64,000 nucleotides of DNA from Planctomycetes bacterium syqfu (GTDB taxonomy: Bacteria; Planctomycetota; Phycisphaerae; Phycisphaerales; Phycisphaeraceae): the NCBI GenBank assembly GCA_020974905.1, contig CP087563.1:2728001-2792000 (forward strand). The letters run 5' to 3'. The translations under genes were made by a program, and so were the position numbers. The notes beneath the pieces were generated by a model that worked only from the letters and a program-made list of their open reading frames with translations, was not told where the DNA came from and did not search any database. Below, piece by piece: positions 51,276-60,836 of the stretch; within the stretch, counting starts at the first letter, position 1, and every line of letters starts with the position of its first letter.

Positions 51276-51336
51276 TTACTAGTTGCCGATAGGCCCAAAA
51301 ACGACGAGCGCTTTTTCCGAAAAAAGTGAAAAAAGT
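51276..51336 (-). promoter_or_regulatory. Promoter-like block upstream of the early operon
   Basis: 61 bp matching 34299-34359 without gaps (about three quarters identical). The arrangement on the minus strand is A CTTTTTTCA tract, a central CTCGT, and TATCGGCAACTAGTAA close to the genes. Lies 48 bp before the RecE start. Two operons of the phage thus appear to share one control element. Confidence 0.6.
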
Positions 51337-51497
51337 CAAAGTCACCTGGCTTTTACCTGTCAGCCACATGGCAAACACATGTCAGCCATGTGGCAAACGC
51401 GTGACAGGTCAATCGATATATACGGTTCGATACGGGTTCGTCATGATCGTGAATCGTCGCATGGATGCGGTGCAGTAAACAGTCATGGAGGACACGC

Positions 51498-52037
51498 ATG
51501 TCGAACAAGCACGTCAAAGAAATTTTTCGTCAGTATTCAGGAGCCCTGGAATCCTGGCAGATCAGGTTAGCCTTCGGGCGCATCAAGCGATTCAAGTTGC
51601 CACCGCACACGTGGGATGACGTGATGCAGGATTTGGCGATTCTGCTCTGGTCATTTGAGTTTGATCCGGAAAAAGCAGGTGAAACCAAGGTCGAAACGAT
51701 TCTCACCCGGATGATGGACAATCACATCCGCATGCTACGTCGTTGCTATGCCAGACATCAGACAATGCTGGAACGGTTGGAGGAGATGTTGAAAATGTCA
51801 CAGCCCGAGCCACCGATTCCCGATGATCTGGCTGCTTACACCGAATTGCATGAGACGATTGCCAGTCTGCCAGTGTTTCAACAGGAAGTTTGCAAAGCCC
51901 TGATGCATGGTGACAGCATCCAGGCCATTGCCGACAACACGGGTCGGGCACGGGGGACCATTCAATTCCACATGCAGTGTATCGGGCAGGTGTTGACCGA
52001 CAAGGGATTTGATATGGGCTTCGAGCAAGGCGCATAA
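51498..52037 (+). CDS. Sigma-70-like regulatory protein
   Basis: About 179 residues from ATG 51498 (GGAGG upstream). SWQIRLAFGRIKRFKLPPHT, then WDDVMQDLAILLWSFEFDPE resembling sigma region 2, and a C-terminal FQQEVCKALMHGDSIQAIAD, NTGRARGTIQFHM resembling region 4 HTH. It is divergent from the early operon. It could be a phage-specific sigma factor acting on the shared promoter-like blocks. Distant similarity only. Confidence 0.65.
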   Translation: MSNKHVKEIFRQYSGALESWQIRLAFGRIKRFKLPPHTWDDVMQDLAILLWSFEFDPEKAGETKVETILTRMMDNHIRMLRRCYARHQTMLERLEEMLKMSQPEPPIPDDLAAYTELHETIASLPVFQQEVCKALMHGDSIQAIADNTGRARGTIQFHMQCIGQVLTDKGFDMGFEQGA

Positions 52038-52040
52038 TAA

Positions 52041-52061
52041 AACCCGGCGATTAACCGGGTT
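52041..52061. terminator. Bidirectional terminator
   Basis: AACCCGG, loop, CCGGGTT between the convergent sigma-like and HTH genes. Weak T-runs on both sides. Confidence 0.65.
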
Positions 52062-52091
52062 CGTGCAATCACTCATCGTGACAACGTGCAT

Positions 52092-52517
52092 TTACCTTGC
52101 AGTAAATGTGCTACCGCGCTGTCCCTTGAGATTCATGCGTGTGAGCTTACCGGCCTTGGCTAATTTGGCGAGTGTGTTACTGGCCATGCCGCTTCGCCCT
52201 TCCTTGATCCAGTGTTCGTTGACTTGAGCCGTGGTGCACTCGGGGTTGGCTTGCACAAAAGCCAGCACCGATTCATCGCCAGTCAGTGCATATGCGCCAC
52301 GGCCACGCTTGGTGGGTTTAATCGGTGCTTGAACTTGAGCGACCATGCTTTTGGCCGGACGCCCACGACGTGGCTGAACTGGCATCGATTCAATATTCAT
52401 TCCCAGTTGCTGGAACGTCGAATCAATCGCTTCAATAGCCTGGACATGATCTGCACGTTCGGCTTGAAGCTTGCCAACCAGATTGAGTAATTCAGTAGAG
52501 GTTGCGGTTTGTGACAT
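52092..52517 (-). CDS. Winged-helix DNA-binding protein with N-terminal coil
   Basis: About 141 residues from ATG 52517 (GGAG upstream). The start, ATSTELLNLVGKLQAERADH, is helical. RRGRPAKSMVAQVQAPIK is an AT-hook-like linker. The C-terminus ALTGDESVLAFVQANPECTT, AQVNEHWIKEGRSGMASNTL, AKLAKAGKLTRMNLKGQRGS is a winged helix. Probable regulator at the right end of the prophage. Confidence 0.7.
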   Translation of the reverse strand: MSQTATSTELLNLVGKLQAERADHVQAIEAIDSTFQQLGMNIESMPVQPRRGRPAKSMVAQVQAPIKPTKRGRGAYALTGDESVLAFVQANPECTTAQVNEHWIKEGRSGMASNTLAKLAKAGKLTRMNLKGQRGSTFTAR

Positions 52518-52602
52518 CGTAAAAAAACTCCGAAAGAAAAAAGTTAAAGCCCGGTACATGCTGCAACGACATTGACGCAGCACAACAGGAAAGTTTGGAC
52601 AA

Positions 52603-53445
52603 TTAAGTGTTTTGTAAGTCGAAAAAAAGTTCTTCAGAAAAATCGTCATGGCATTCAACCGTGATCCAGTCGAGTAAGTGATAACCAATACGATCATTCA
52701 CAATGACATCGTGCATGCCGCAATTAAGGGAAAGACGATCAAGCATAATCCTCTGAATTCGCCGACGAAGTGTGCGAACGGACTGAACCGCCGAGGGTTG
52801 AGAAACCTGTGGACCGAGTCGGTTAGCCAATACATCGCTGCTGATACATACGAAGCGGTCCTGAGCGTTTTTGTCTTTGAGAATGTTCAGAATGCTCCAG
52901 GCATAGCCCTTCTCACCAGCCAAAGCGATGGTCTCATCGCAAAGCTCAAAGCGCGTGGGATAAACAGCCAAGACGCCACCAGTGAATGGCTTCATCTGCC
53001 CTGTGATAATGGGTTCGGAAAGAGAAAGCTGACGTCGAAACTTCCGGAGGACATCACGTATGACATAGAGCAGTGTTCGGCCTGTCGTCGGGAACGGCTT
53101 GGAGATACTGCCGTCAACCCCAAGCTCGCTGAGTTCCACCATCAAGTCAACGCATTGCTGATGCTGGCCTGTCATCAAAATGACAGGAACGCGCCGTTGC
53201 GTCCGCGCACGAATCTGCTTGAGTAGGTTGGCCCCGTAATCTGGTGAACCCTCACCGCCTGGGCGTGAAGGAATCTTCAAGTCCAATAGAATCAGGTCGT
53301 ATTCGTGGGAAGCCAGTAGTTCGTTGGCTTCCTGCTGGTTCGTTGCCCAGTCGCTGGCACATCCCAGCGATGCAAGGCAATCATCAATTGTTTTAGTTTT
53401 AATCTGCTTATCATCTTCAACGACGAGAAACCTCATTCGTCGCAT
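52603..53445 (-). CDS. Response regulator with unusual C-terminal domain
   Basis: About 280 residues. REC domain: FLVVEDDKQIKTKTIDDCLA, phospho-acceptor LILLDLKIPS, VILMTGQH, and VDGSISKPFP. C-terminal part KGYAWSILNILKDKNAQDRF, VSQPSAVQSVRTLRRRIQRI looks like a winged helix of the OmpR-like class. No kinase gene nearby. Could be host or prophage; it is on the phage strand and next to its last gene. Confidence 0.85.
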   Translation of the reverse strand: MRRMRFLVVEDDKQIKTKTIDDCLASLGCASDWATNQQEANELLASHEYDLILLDLKIPSRPGGEGSPDYGANLLKQIRARTQRRVPVILMTGQHQQCVDLMVELSELGVDGSISKPFPTTGRTLLYVIRDVLRKFRRQLSLSEPIITGQMKPFTGGVLAVYPTRFELCDETIALAGEKGYAWSILNILKDKNAQDRFVCISSDVLANRLGPQVSQPSAVQSVRTLRRRIQRIMLDRLSLNCGMHDVIVNDRIGYHLLDWITVECHDDFSEELFFDLQNT

Positions 53446-53799
53446 GCCCTTTCCGCTCACATATTGGAAGGGTGATCGTACTATCGTCCCGGAAATGAGA
53501 CGGAACCACCATGAGCAAAAAACTAATTCGTCAGGCTAGCCCCCCAGCCTGAGCTTTACTACTTAAACCGATATGAACCAAGTGGGATGAAGGAGACTGT
53601 GTGCAAACTTTCATCTCCACTATCGGCGACAACAATGTAGGCTATGGCTCATCGACAATCAACTTTATATCGACGATTTGCTTCTAAAACATCCACACAT
53701 TTGACCACAACAACACCAATGAATCTCTATTTAAAAAAACAATATTAGCACAATAAAAAGACATAACATATCTCATATCGTTCACAAAATACTAGTATT
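53446..53799. other. Gene-free AT-rich stretch, candidate right prophage end
   Basis: Contains a hairpin CAGGCT...AGCCTG at about 53531 and otherwise AT-rich sequence. No gene. It is the boundary between the prophage-type genes and the second carbohydrate region, so the right attachment site probably lies here, but no direct repeat with 16960-17280 was found beyond CCCCCCAG. Confidence 0.45.
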
Positions 53800-56487
53800 C
53801 TAATTCGCTACACCTGATAAAATTACTGCAGACACAGATCTTGCTGGCAAACTAACAGAAAGAGTAGGGTTATTTACTTTATTCATATTAAAGCTAGATA
53901 AATCCACAATTGCATTCATTTCATCTGTAATATCAGTAAAAATTGATTTTACAGTATAAATTTCTGTATTTGCTTGAAAATTACTAACATTTATAACACA
54001 TTCTGCCTTAGAAGTACGATGGCGATTAGTAATTAACAGAACAAGCTCAGGATTCGACTGATCAAAACTATTGTAAAATACATGCCCTAGAAGCATAGGT
54101 ACGTATACATCAGTATCCTGAACTTTGACCGCGAATTCAGGAAACAATTCCTCCGAACTTGCCATTCTGCCACGCGCATACTTTTGATACAAAGCCATCA
54201 CTTCTCCAGTTGGATTGACTTTGAATCCAGAATCCAGGCCACCTTTACTTAGTGAAAATCCCGGATTTACAGCCAAACTGGAAACATGAGCAAAAAAATT
54301 AAAAAACTGAGCCTCATCAACACCCGCTTTCCAAAACGTATCGATCATGCCAGGGATATGCAATGCTGCAGTCATATCGGTTGACAGAGTTGTATCTGAA
54401 TAATTTTCTGGGTGTAAATTCCATTCTGACGCAATAACATCAAAACGGTTCTCCAGATCAAATTTTCTGATTGTTGACATGCAGGGGTTAATTCGGAGCT
54501 TTGACATAACTTGTGATCCAGCAACCTTGCCCCAATAATCTCCAACCTGGCCATTCTTCCAATAATTACTTGTACAATATGGATGGATTACTAAAAATGA
54601 TATTGCTTCTGGTTTATTATCAAATAATTCGTGGAGCATACTGGCATTCCATCCATCGTCATAGTCATGCAATGGAACACCTACCGACACATTCGAGTTC
54701 ACACTATGGATTCGATCAGCACAATCAATCGCATATTTCCCCATTTGTATTGGGTCCCATTTTCCGTTCTGGAAAAAGTATGGCTCATTCCAAACCTCCC
54801 ATTTGTTTAGCCCCAACGGAAACAATTGCATCACAACATTTCTAGCTATTGAAGAGGGAAGTTGATACGAGAATAAATTGCTGTCAGTCTCATCATGGTA
54901 TTCCGCATCTTTACCCAACCAACTTTTATGCATAAATGTATTGACATATCCTGATACATTTAAAGCTTGATTTATTGTTGGTAAATAAGTATTCCATAGT
55001 GTAATACTTGGAAATGATGCAGAATATGCTGGCCACAATCTAAAGCTTGTCCCATCCAAGTCTGGGAACACACTGGCCAAATACTGATCCGGAAATGCAA
55101 TAGGCTCCAAACCACTTGTTGAAGCGGGAATCATTCCAACACCTAAGACACGTCGATTAACCTCTGTCAGAAGATTCGAACAATCCACATTAATGCCACA
55201 CAAATCAGGATCAGGTAACCATGGCGAACTATGAGAAGCAATAAAAATATCTACAGTATGTTTTCCATAATCATTCGAAATACCTGCTGACATGGTACTT
55301 AAACAAACTACATCACCTTTTCGAACTTGAAAAGATGTCAAGTTCTTCACAACACCAGAATCATTTTCTGACACAATGCCACTAAGAAGATTATAGTATC
55401 TAGTCCCTGACAAGATTGCATCTATCGCCCACCTATAAGATCCAAAACTCGGAGTTCCCATTGCTATAGTAAGATCAATCTCCATGTCCTCAGGTGCAGT
55501 CCAGCGCGCCCCAAGAATCCTGTATTCTCTCCCATCAAACAGCAATTCTTCTTCAAATTCATCAACGGATATTCGCAAATTCCAGGGAGTAACATCCAAT
55601 GCTGTATGCCCAAACCCATGGACACTACCTTCATTAATGGATTTATTAAGCAAAGGAATCGTTTCTGGCGTACGATTTTGCCATGACGTTTCAGACATTA
55701 CTAGAGTTCCACCAAAGTATTCCCATGACGGATACTCAATGTTATCGCAACCTATCGCAGGCAATGTCGCGACACTCGGGAAATCTGTTTTGATATTAGC
55801 TTTGTAGGTCAAGGCTACTTGTAAGGACGAAGTAAATTTACCATATTCCCAATCGACTTCACCTCCAAATGAAATACAGCACATATCGCCAGCAGTTAGT
55901 GCAACCCCAGAGATGTGAAAATTATCACCTTTATCAGAAGTCAATTCTCCAAATCTAATATTACGTGTCAGCATACCATTGTGAATAATATCGACTGCCC
56001 ATTTACATGAAAAATATCCTACTGGACTCATTGTACCAGTAAACTGATATACGCCTGTTGAAGGAGCAATCCAACGATATCCAATAATACGCTTTTCACG
56101 CCCATCAATAATTATATTTCCAGAAACATGATCTTTCCCAATACGAAAGTAATAAGGGCTAATGTCAATGGATGGCGAATTGAATCCTGAAATCTGATTT
56201 TGCGTATCAGTAAATGCTCCATTTAATAACGAAAACAAATGTGGCTGCCGATCTTCCCAGCCTGAAGAATTAAAATACGGTGAACTGCTGTAAAACTCCC
56301 ATATCACGTCATTGCCATCTGATATCTGTGACGGCAAAGATACTTCTTCTGGGAAATCTGCATTTAGAGACCAGTTATTCTTTGCATTCAAATTCATTGA
56401 AAACACAAAGGATAGAACCGGAACTATCAATATAGCAAATAAAATACTAGCTTCTTGCCTCTGAATATTTACGCAATAACTTTTCAT
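53800..56487 (-). CDS. Secreted clan GH-A glycosidase with two tandem beta-sandwich domains
   Basis: About 895 residues from ATG 56487; signal segment EASILFAILIVPVLSFVFSM. Two consecutive homologous domains of about 170 residues follow: FPEEVSLPSQ...GREKRIIGYRWIAPSTGVYQ and FPSVATLPAI...GREYRILGARWTAPEDMEID. Then a TIM barrel with acid/base WEVWNEPYF (Glu near 567) and nucleophile ASEWNLHPE (Glu near 687), as in GH39/GH51/GH30-type enzymes. A C-terminal beta domain ends LSVSLPARSVSAVILSG. AT-rich relative to its neighbours. Likely arabinofuranosidase- or xylosidase-like; the family number is uncertain. Confidence 0.8.
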   Translation of the reverse strand: MKSYCVNIQRQEASILFAILIVPVLSFVFSMNLNAKNNWSLNADFPEEVSLPSQISDGNDVIWEFYSSSPYFNSSGWEDRQPHLFSLLNGAFTDTQNQISGFNSPSIDISPYYFRIGKDHVSGNIIIDGREKRIIGYRWIAPSTGVYQFTGTMSPVGYFSCKWAVDIIHNGMLTRNIRFGELTSDKGDNFHISGVALTAGDMCCISFGGEVDWEYGKFTSSLQVALTYKANIKTDFPSVATLPAIGCDNIEYPSWEYFGGTLVMSETSWQNRTPETIPLLNKSINEGSVHGFGHTALDVTPWNLRISVDEFEEELLFDGREYRILGARWTAPEDMEIDLTIAMGTPSFGSYRWAIDAILSGTRYYNLLSGIVSENDSGVVKNLTSFQVRKGDVVCLSTMSAGISNDYGKHTVDIFIASHSSPWLPDPDLCGINVDCSNLLTEVNRRVLGVGMIPASTSGLEPIAFPDQYLASVFPDLDGTSFRLWPAYSASFPSITLWNTYLPTINQALNVSGYVNTFMHKSWLGKDAEYHDETDSNLFSYQLPSSIARNVVMQLFPLGLNKWEVWNEPYFFQNGKWDPIQMGKYAIDCADRIHSVNSNVSVGVPLHDYDDGWNASMLHELFDNKPEAISFLVIHPYCTSNYWKNGQVGDYWGKVAGSQVMSKLRINPCMSTIRKFDLENRFDVIASEWNLHPENYSDTTLSTDMTAALHIPGMIDTFWKAGVDEAQFFNFFAHVSSLAVNPGFSLSKGGLDSGFKVNPTGEVMALYQKYARGRMASSEELFPEFAVKVQDTDVYVPMLLGHVFYNSFDQSNPELVLLITNRHRTSKAECVINVSNFQANTEIYTVKSIFTDITDEMNAIVDLSSFNMNKVNNPTLSVSLPARSVSAVILSGVAN

Positions 56488-56570
56488 GATTTTGCACCCA
56501 TGACATATTTTGTCAATCCGTACATTTAGAAACGACAGAGAGTTCAATATTTCACTAGTGAGAACATTCT

Positions 56571-58190
56571 TTATTGTGATAATTTTATTTGAATTGCAGA
56601 AAGGCTGTGTGCAGGAAGTGTAATAATCAGGTCTGTATCGGGCTGCAGTTGTTGTGCATGTATTTTCGGAACTATTGCTTCTGAATTATCGCCTGACAAA
56701 ACTGACACATTTATACCCATAACGGTTTTTGATAAATTATGAAATTGTGGTATTAAATCAATTTTGTTGTCCGGATGCTTGTTTACGACCATCAAATTGA
56801 TCTGGTCACCATTCACACATGCAGTCACAGTTACATAAGGCACAACACGTGGCTGCCCTTGTTTATCTTTTATCTCCCAATTCCATACAAATCCGGGGCT
56901 GATTACGTTGGAACGGATTCTATTTCCACGCATGTGATCGCCAAACATTTTAAATACGTAATATGTTGGCCATTTCTCTTCTGCTTCTCGGCCTTGAAAT
57001 AGTCCGAACGATCCACTATTGAGTGCAAATACCTGAGCAGCATCCATTCCTTCTTCGATGAACGCTTGTAGCGTAGACGCTTGAAATAATGCAACAGCCA
57101 GATCGCGAGTTGGTTCCCCAGGCCAATCGTATCGTTGTGGGTGCGTATTCCATTCTGTACAGACTAGTTCCCACTTTCCCTGCCCATAATGGTCTACAGC
57201 AGCCCGATCATTCTTAACCATTTTCCTGACCTCGGTCGCATATGCTACACGCCCTAAATAACTGCCGTAGATGTCCCATTGCTGAAACCATTTCGTGTCG
57301 TAGTAATGGTTGACCACAAAATCAATCAAATCCCTTCCGTTCTCTGAAAGGTAACGTAAAAAATCTTGATTCCATTGGTCATTGACATCACCGTAGATAT
57401 GAGGCCCGACTTTGATGGTGGGATCTACTTCCTTCATTTTCCTGGCAGCATCAAGACAGAATCTTGCATGGTCGATTGCGGGCCAACCACCATTTTGCGA
57501 AAACCTTGGTTCATTCCATAGTTCCCAGTATTGAATTCCGATGCCATCGGGATGATTTTTGTACGATGATCTGTTAATTTGCTTGACTCGCTGCGCAAAC
57601 GCATCAGGTGTCTGATGACCGAACAGATTATGATCGTCTATTGATTTGTAATAAATCTGTTCTTTTGGATGTGCAACGCCATCAAAGAAAATGTAGCACC
57701 TTTCAGGCTTGACATGATTGATAAAATCAAGCCACCAGTTCGTCCAACCAGGAGTAGTGCGATTCCACAATCTAACACTCCCACCTGTTAAAAATGGCTT
57801 TACAGCGTCGATGGCCTGAGTTGAATATGGAACAATTTCTCGTTTGCCATGAATCATTTCTTTAGCAGGCCACATCACACACGCACCTAAGACATTCCGA
57901 TTCACTGGCCCCAATTCTTGACCAACATCAATGGAAACATACGAACGTAGATTTGTTGCTGGATGCTGCCAAAACTGATTTTGTCGAACAGTAGACTCTT
58001 CCGTTTTTTTCGCAGCTTGCGATGGGTCGGCAGCCATATCCATCGAATTATTGCTTTTATCAACTACCTTGTCTGGGTTCTTTGCAGATTGTGCCATACA
58101 GCTTGATATTTCATTAATACACAAACTGATGCAAATAAACATGCCAAAACATATCATACGAAAAAATTGAGAACGCGCACTTTTTACCAT
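56571..58190 (-). CDS. Secreted GH-A glycosidase (GH51/GH39-like)
   Basis: About 539 residues. N-terminal membrane/signal segment SQFFRMICFGMFICISLCIN. Barrel with NRNVLGACVMWPAKEMI (start), acid/base YWELWNEPRFSQNGG (Glu near 226) and nucleophile VCTEWNTHPQRYDW (Glu near 345). C-terminal beta domain ends LPAHSLSAIQIKLS, the typical GH51 ending. Paralogous in its barrel to the 53800-56487 enzyme but without the tandem N-terminal domains; 84 bp upstream of it, same operon. Confidence 0.85.
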   Translation of the reverse strand: MVKSARSQFFRMICFGMFICISLCINEISSCMAQSAKNPDKVVDKSNNSMDMAADPSQAAKKTEESTVRQNQFWQHPATNLRSYVSIDVGQELGPVNRNVLGACVMWPAKEMIHGKREIVPYSTQAIDAVKPFLTGGSVRLWNRTTPGWTNWWLDFINHVKPERCYIFFDGVAHPKEQIYYKSIDDHNLFGHQTPDAFAQRVKQINRSSYKNHPDGIGIQYWELWNEPRFSQNGGWPAIDHARFCLDAARKMKEVDPTIKVGPHIYGDVNDQWNQDFLRYLSENGRDLIDFVVNHYYDTKWFQQWDIYGSYLGRVAYATEVRKMVKNDRAAVDHYGQGKWELVCTEWNTHPQRYDWPGEPTRDLAVALFQASTLQAFIEEGMDAAQVFALNSGSFGLFQGREAEEKWPTYYVFKMFGDHMRGNRIRSNVISPGFVWNWEIKDKQGQPRVVPYVTVTACVNGDQINLMVVNKHPDNKIDLIPQFHNLSKTVMGINVSVLSGDNSEAIVPKIHAQQLQPDTDLIITLPAHSLSAIQIKLSQ

Positions 58191-58319
58191 TTCGATTCTA
58201 TCTTCCATTTCACTGAATCAATCATTGACTTGACATTATGATCGCGCAAATGACTGACAGTCACTTAACGCCTTTGATACAATATGTATTACCCCCCAAA
58301 AAATGATCTAACCTTAAAG

Positions 58320-58973
58320 TTAAGGCAGATTCCAATCACTGCTTCCAATATTATCTCCGCCGACCGCTGTCACATGTCCGTCAGCGAATCCCACGCTCAG
58401 CGAATTGTTATGACGGGCATCTAATCTTCCTCCATTTTCTGCACGATATCCCCAATAATCAATAAACGGACTTGTAACATTAGGCCAGAATGTAGTCGGA
58501 TTGACCAGATGATCCGCTGTCCATCGTGTTGCAGATGGTTGATATAGGGATTCAAGTCTTACACCTGAAAGTCTAAAGTTAAAACCATAATGAGGATATT
58601 GATATGATGAAAGGCTACTGGAAGGCCTTGCGTCTTCGGAGGGGCAATTCAAAAGCGAATTAACACGCCCTGTTGATCCATCCCTCCTGGCAGAAACATA
58701 ACCATTAATAACCAGAAATCGCTGATACTCCTGCATTGGCCAAACACCATATTTTTGGCTGGGCAAATGACCAAGATCACTGGCATATATTTCCATGGAT
58801 ATCCAAAGCTGCCGGATATTGTTTACGCACTTCATCTGCCGTGCAGATTCACGTGATTTACCCAAAGCTGGTAAAAGAATTGCTATCAATATCGAAACAA
58901 TCGAAATCACAACCAAAAGTTCTATAAGTGTAAAACCACTGTACTTTCCACGACTGATTGTCTGTGTCGACAT
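58320..58973 (-). CDS. Pseudopilin-like protein (DUF1559-like)
   Basis: About 217 residues. Short leader, [12 protein letters not shown], then [54 protein letters not shown]. The C-terminal [19 protein letters not shown] is the H-X9-DG-type end. GAGG lies before the two adjacent ATGs. Follows the same plan as 7764-8510: one pseudopilin beside carbohydrate genes and a GntR regulator. Probably co-transcribed with the glycosidases. Confidence 0.9.
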   Translation of the reverse strand: MSTQTISRGKYSGFTLIELLVVISIVSILIAILLPALGKSRESARQMKCVNNIRQLWISMEIYASDLGHLPSQKYGVWPMQEYQRFLVINGYVSARRDGSTGRVNSLLNCPSEDARPSSSLSSYQYPHYGFNFRLSGVRLESLYQPSATRWTADHLVNPTTFWPNVTSPFIDYWGYRAENGGRLDARHNNSLSVGFADGHVTAVGGDNIGSSDWNLP

Positions 58974-59158
58974 CATTACCTCACATTTATATTGTTAACG
59001 TACATAATTGACAATGGCTATATAACAACATCACTTATATAAAGAACCCTGACAAGATCAATTAACAAAATAACCTGATAGTTCAAAAGACAAGGATTTC
59101 CGCCACAAACAATATAGAGACACAAAGTACTGTTTTATCCTACGCGTCTCTGATTAAT

Positions 59159-59869
59159 TCATTGCATATTATTAATGTACTGTATATATTCTTCACGCCC
59201 GAAATTCACATGTTCGCGTGCTTTTTCATCTGCCTTTTGAATATCACCTGAGGCGATCACTTTGACCATATCAAGATGCCAATTGGCTGGGACTTTCTTG
59301 ATTCCACTGCTTGCCCAGCACATAAGCATCATTTCACGAAACCAAAGTTTTTCCAGTTGTTGATGAAGCGGTTTACAGTTTGCAGCCTTGGCCAAGTTCA
59401 TATGAAAAGCCATATGCATCTGCATCCCTTCCTGTGATGTCGTTTCTTGTGCCAACATCGCCCCGTCGACTTGCCCTGCCTGGTAGTACAGCTCATTGAG
59501 ATCAATTTGATTGACTCGTGCCGTACAAAGACGGGCTACCTGTGACTCGAGGGCCTCGCGCAGCTGGATGTCGTCACGCAGTCCCTGTTCATTGATCCTG
59601 CGAACACATGTGCCACTGTATGTTCGGTGTTCGACAAGGCCGTCGTTTTCCAGACGGCGCAATGCTTCCATGATGGTGATCGTGCTGACCCCAAGCTGCC
59701 CGCTGAGTTGCCGCCTGACCAACTTGGCTCCAGGCTGCAATTGGCCACAGGCGATTTGATCTCGGAGCGAAGCGTAAGCCTGCTGCATGAGGGTTTCGTT
59801 GGCTATCGTCGCTTCTGGAGCCGATTGACTGGAGCGAACTGCGTTTTTCTTCTCTGAGTATGCTTTCAT
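59159..59869 (-). CDS. FCD-type GntR regulator
   Basis: About 236 residues from ATG 59869; a TTG at 59917 is possible but would place the operator inside the gene. Winged helix: LMQQAYASLRDQIACGQLQP, RRQLSGQLGVSTITIMEALR, NDGLVEHRTYSGTCVRR. Effector domain all helical (FCD), LREALESQVARLCTARVNQI, HMAFHMNLAKAANCKPLHQQ, with metal-type histidines. Divergent from the lyxose isomerase operon, its likely target. Confidence 0.9.
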   Translation of the reverse strand: MKAYSEKKNAVRSSQSAPEATIANETLMQQAYASLRDQIACGQLQPGAKLVRRQLSGQLGVSTITIMEALRRLENDGLVEHRTYSGTCVRRINEQGLRDDIQLREALESQVARLCTARVNQIDLNELYYQAGQVDGAMLAQETTSQEGMQMHMAFHMNLAKAANCKPLHQQLEKLWFREMMLMCWASSGIKKVPANWHLDMVKVIASGDIQKADEKAREHVNFGREEYIQYINNMQ

Positions 59870-59872
59870 GTG

Positions 59873-60041
59873 TGATATATTATGCAACCACCCGCCAGAC
59901 GTCCACTCATCCCCCAAAATTTTCTAAAATAGGCACAAATCTTAGAAAACAACTAAACTCCGGGCGTAATACCAGCCATTTACGGTATTTTTTTAGAAAA
60001 CAAACCCAACACACTTGCCTGTATTGTTAAATAATATATCA
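59873..60041. promoter_or_regulatory. Paired inverted operator half-sites for the GntR regulator
   Basis: TGATATATTAT at 59873-59883 and its exact complement ATAATATATCA at 60031-60041 stand next to the two divergent starts, 148 bp apart. Each lies at the start of one gene, as expected for a shared regulator that may loop the DNA. Inference from position and symmetry. Confidence 0.55.
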
Positions 60042-60061
60042 TTTTGGACAAGGAGATCACC

Positions 60062-60784
60062 ATGAAACTGACTCGATCTGTCATTAATCACAGCATTGAC
60101 CGCGCCTTACGCGTACTGGATAACTTTGGCATCAAGCTTCCACCCTATGCCTACTGGACACCTGATCAATGGCAACAGGCAGGCGAAGAGTGTGATGAAA
60201 TCCGAGCCTGCATGCTTGGTTGGGATGTGACGGACTTTGGGAGCAATGACTTTGAGCACATTGGCCGGACACTTTTCACCTTACGAAATGGCGTCAACGG
60301 GCATGAGGCCTATGGGAAAGCTTATGCTGAAAAAATCATCCTTGATCCTGAAGGCCAGCGAGCACCTGCCCACTTTCATCAATCCAAGCAGGAAGACCTG
60401 ATCAATCGTTTCGGGGGGAACCTGTTGGTCGAAATGTACAAGGCGGATGATGACGGCCAACGCTCCAATGAAAAGTTCAATGTCCAGATCGATGGACAAA
60501 CTCAAACCGTTAAACCTGGTGAGTTGATTCGACTGGCTCCCGGACAAAGTCTTTGCATTTGCCCAAGAACCATCCATCAGTTCTGGGGCGAACATGGGAC
60601 CGGTTATCAAGTGGACGGCATTGGTTACACGGTCAGCGGTGAAGTGAGTAGCGTCTGCGATGATCACAACGACAATTTCTTTCTGGACGACATGTGTCGG
60701 TTCCCGCAAATTGTTGAAGATGAAGAGCCGCGATATGTACTCTGTCATGAGTATCCGAAGGTTGCAGCATTGTCTGCGTCCTGA
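60062..60784 (+). CDS. D-lyxose isomerase-like cupin enzyme
   Basis: About 240 residues from ATG 60062 (AAGGAG 6 nt upstream). The metal ligands are visible: HFHQSKQEDLINRFGG (two His and Glu) and RTIHQFWGEHGTG (His). The sequence MKLTRSVINHSIDRALRVLD, then WDVTDFGSNDFEHIGRTLFT is typical of D-lyxose ketol-isomerases. Converts D-lyxose/D-mannose to the ketose. It probably processes a pentose or related sugar released by the glycosidases. Confidence 0.88.
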   Translation: MKLTRSVINHSIDRALRVLDNFGIKLPPYAYWTPDQWQQAGEECDEIRACMLGWDVTDFGSNDFEHIGRTLFTLRNGVNGHEAYGKAYAEKIILDPEGQRAPAHFHQSKQEDLINRFGGNLLVEMYKADDDGQRSNEKFNVQIDGQTQTVKPGELIRLAPGQSLCICPRTIHQFWGEHGTGYQVDGIGYTVSGEVSSVCDDHNDNFFLDDMCRFPQIVEDEEPRYVLCHEYPKVAALSAS

Positions 60785-60836
60785 CATATATTGGTATCCC
60801 ATCATTGATTCAATGACTAGACCAACAGGGAACCAG

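Noticed and set aside
17213-53050. Recurring ACTTCCGGGGG-like word in the prophage
   Set aside because: It appears about ten times in both orientations, often inside genes and with variable ends, so I could not separate it from composition bias without counting against a null model.
16981-53540. CCCCCCAG at both prophage flanks as an attachment-site duplication
   Set aside because: Eight bases is too short and the surrounding sequence does not match.
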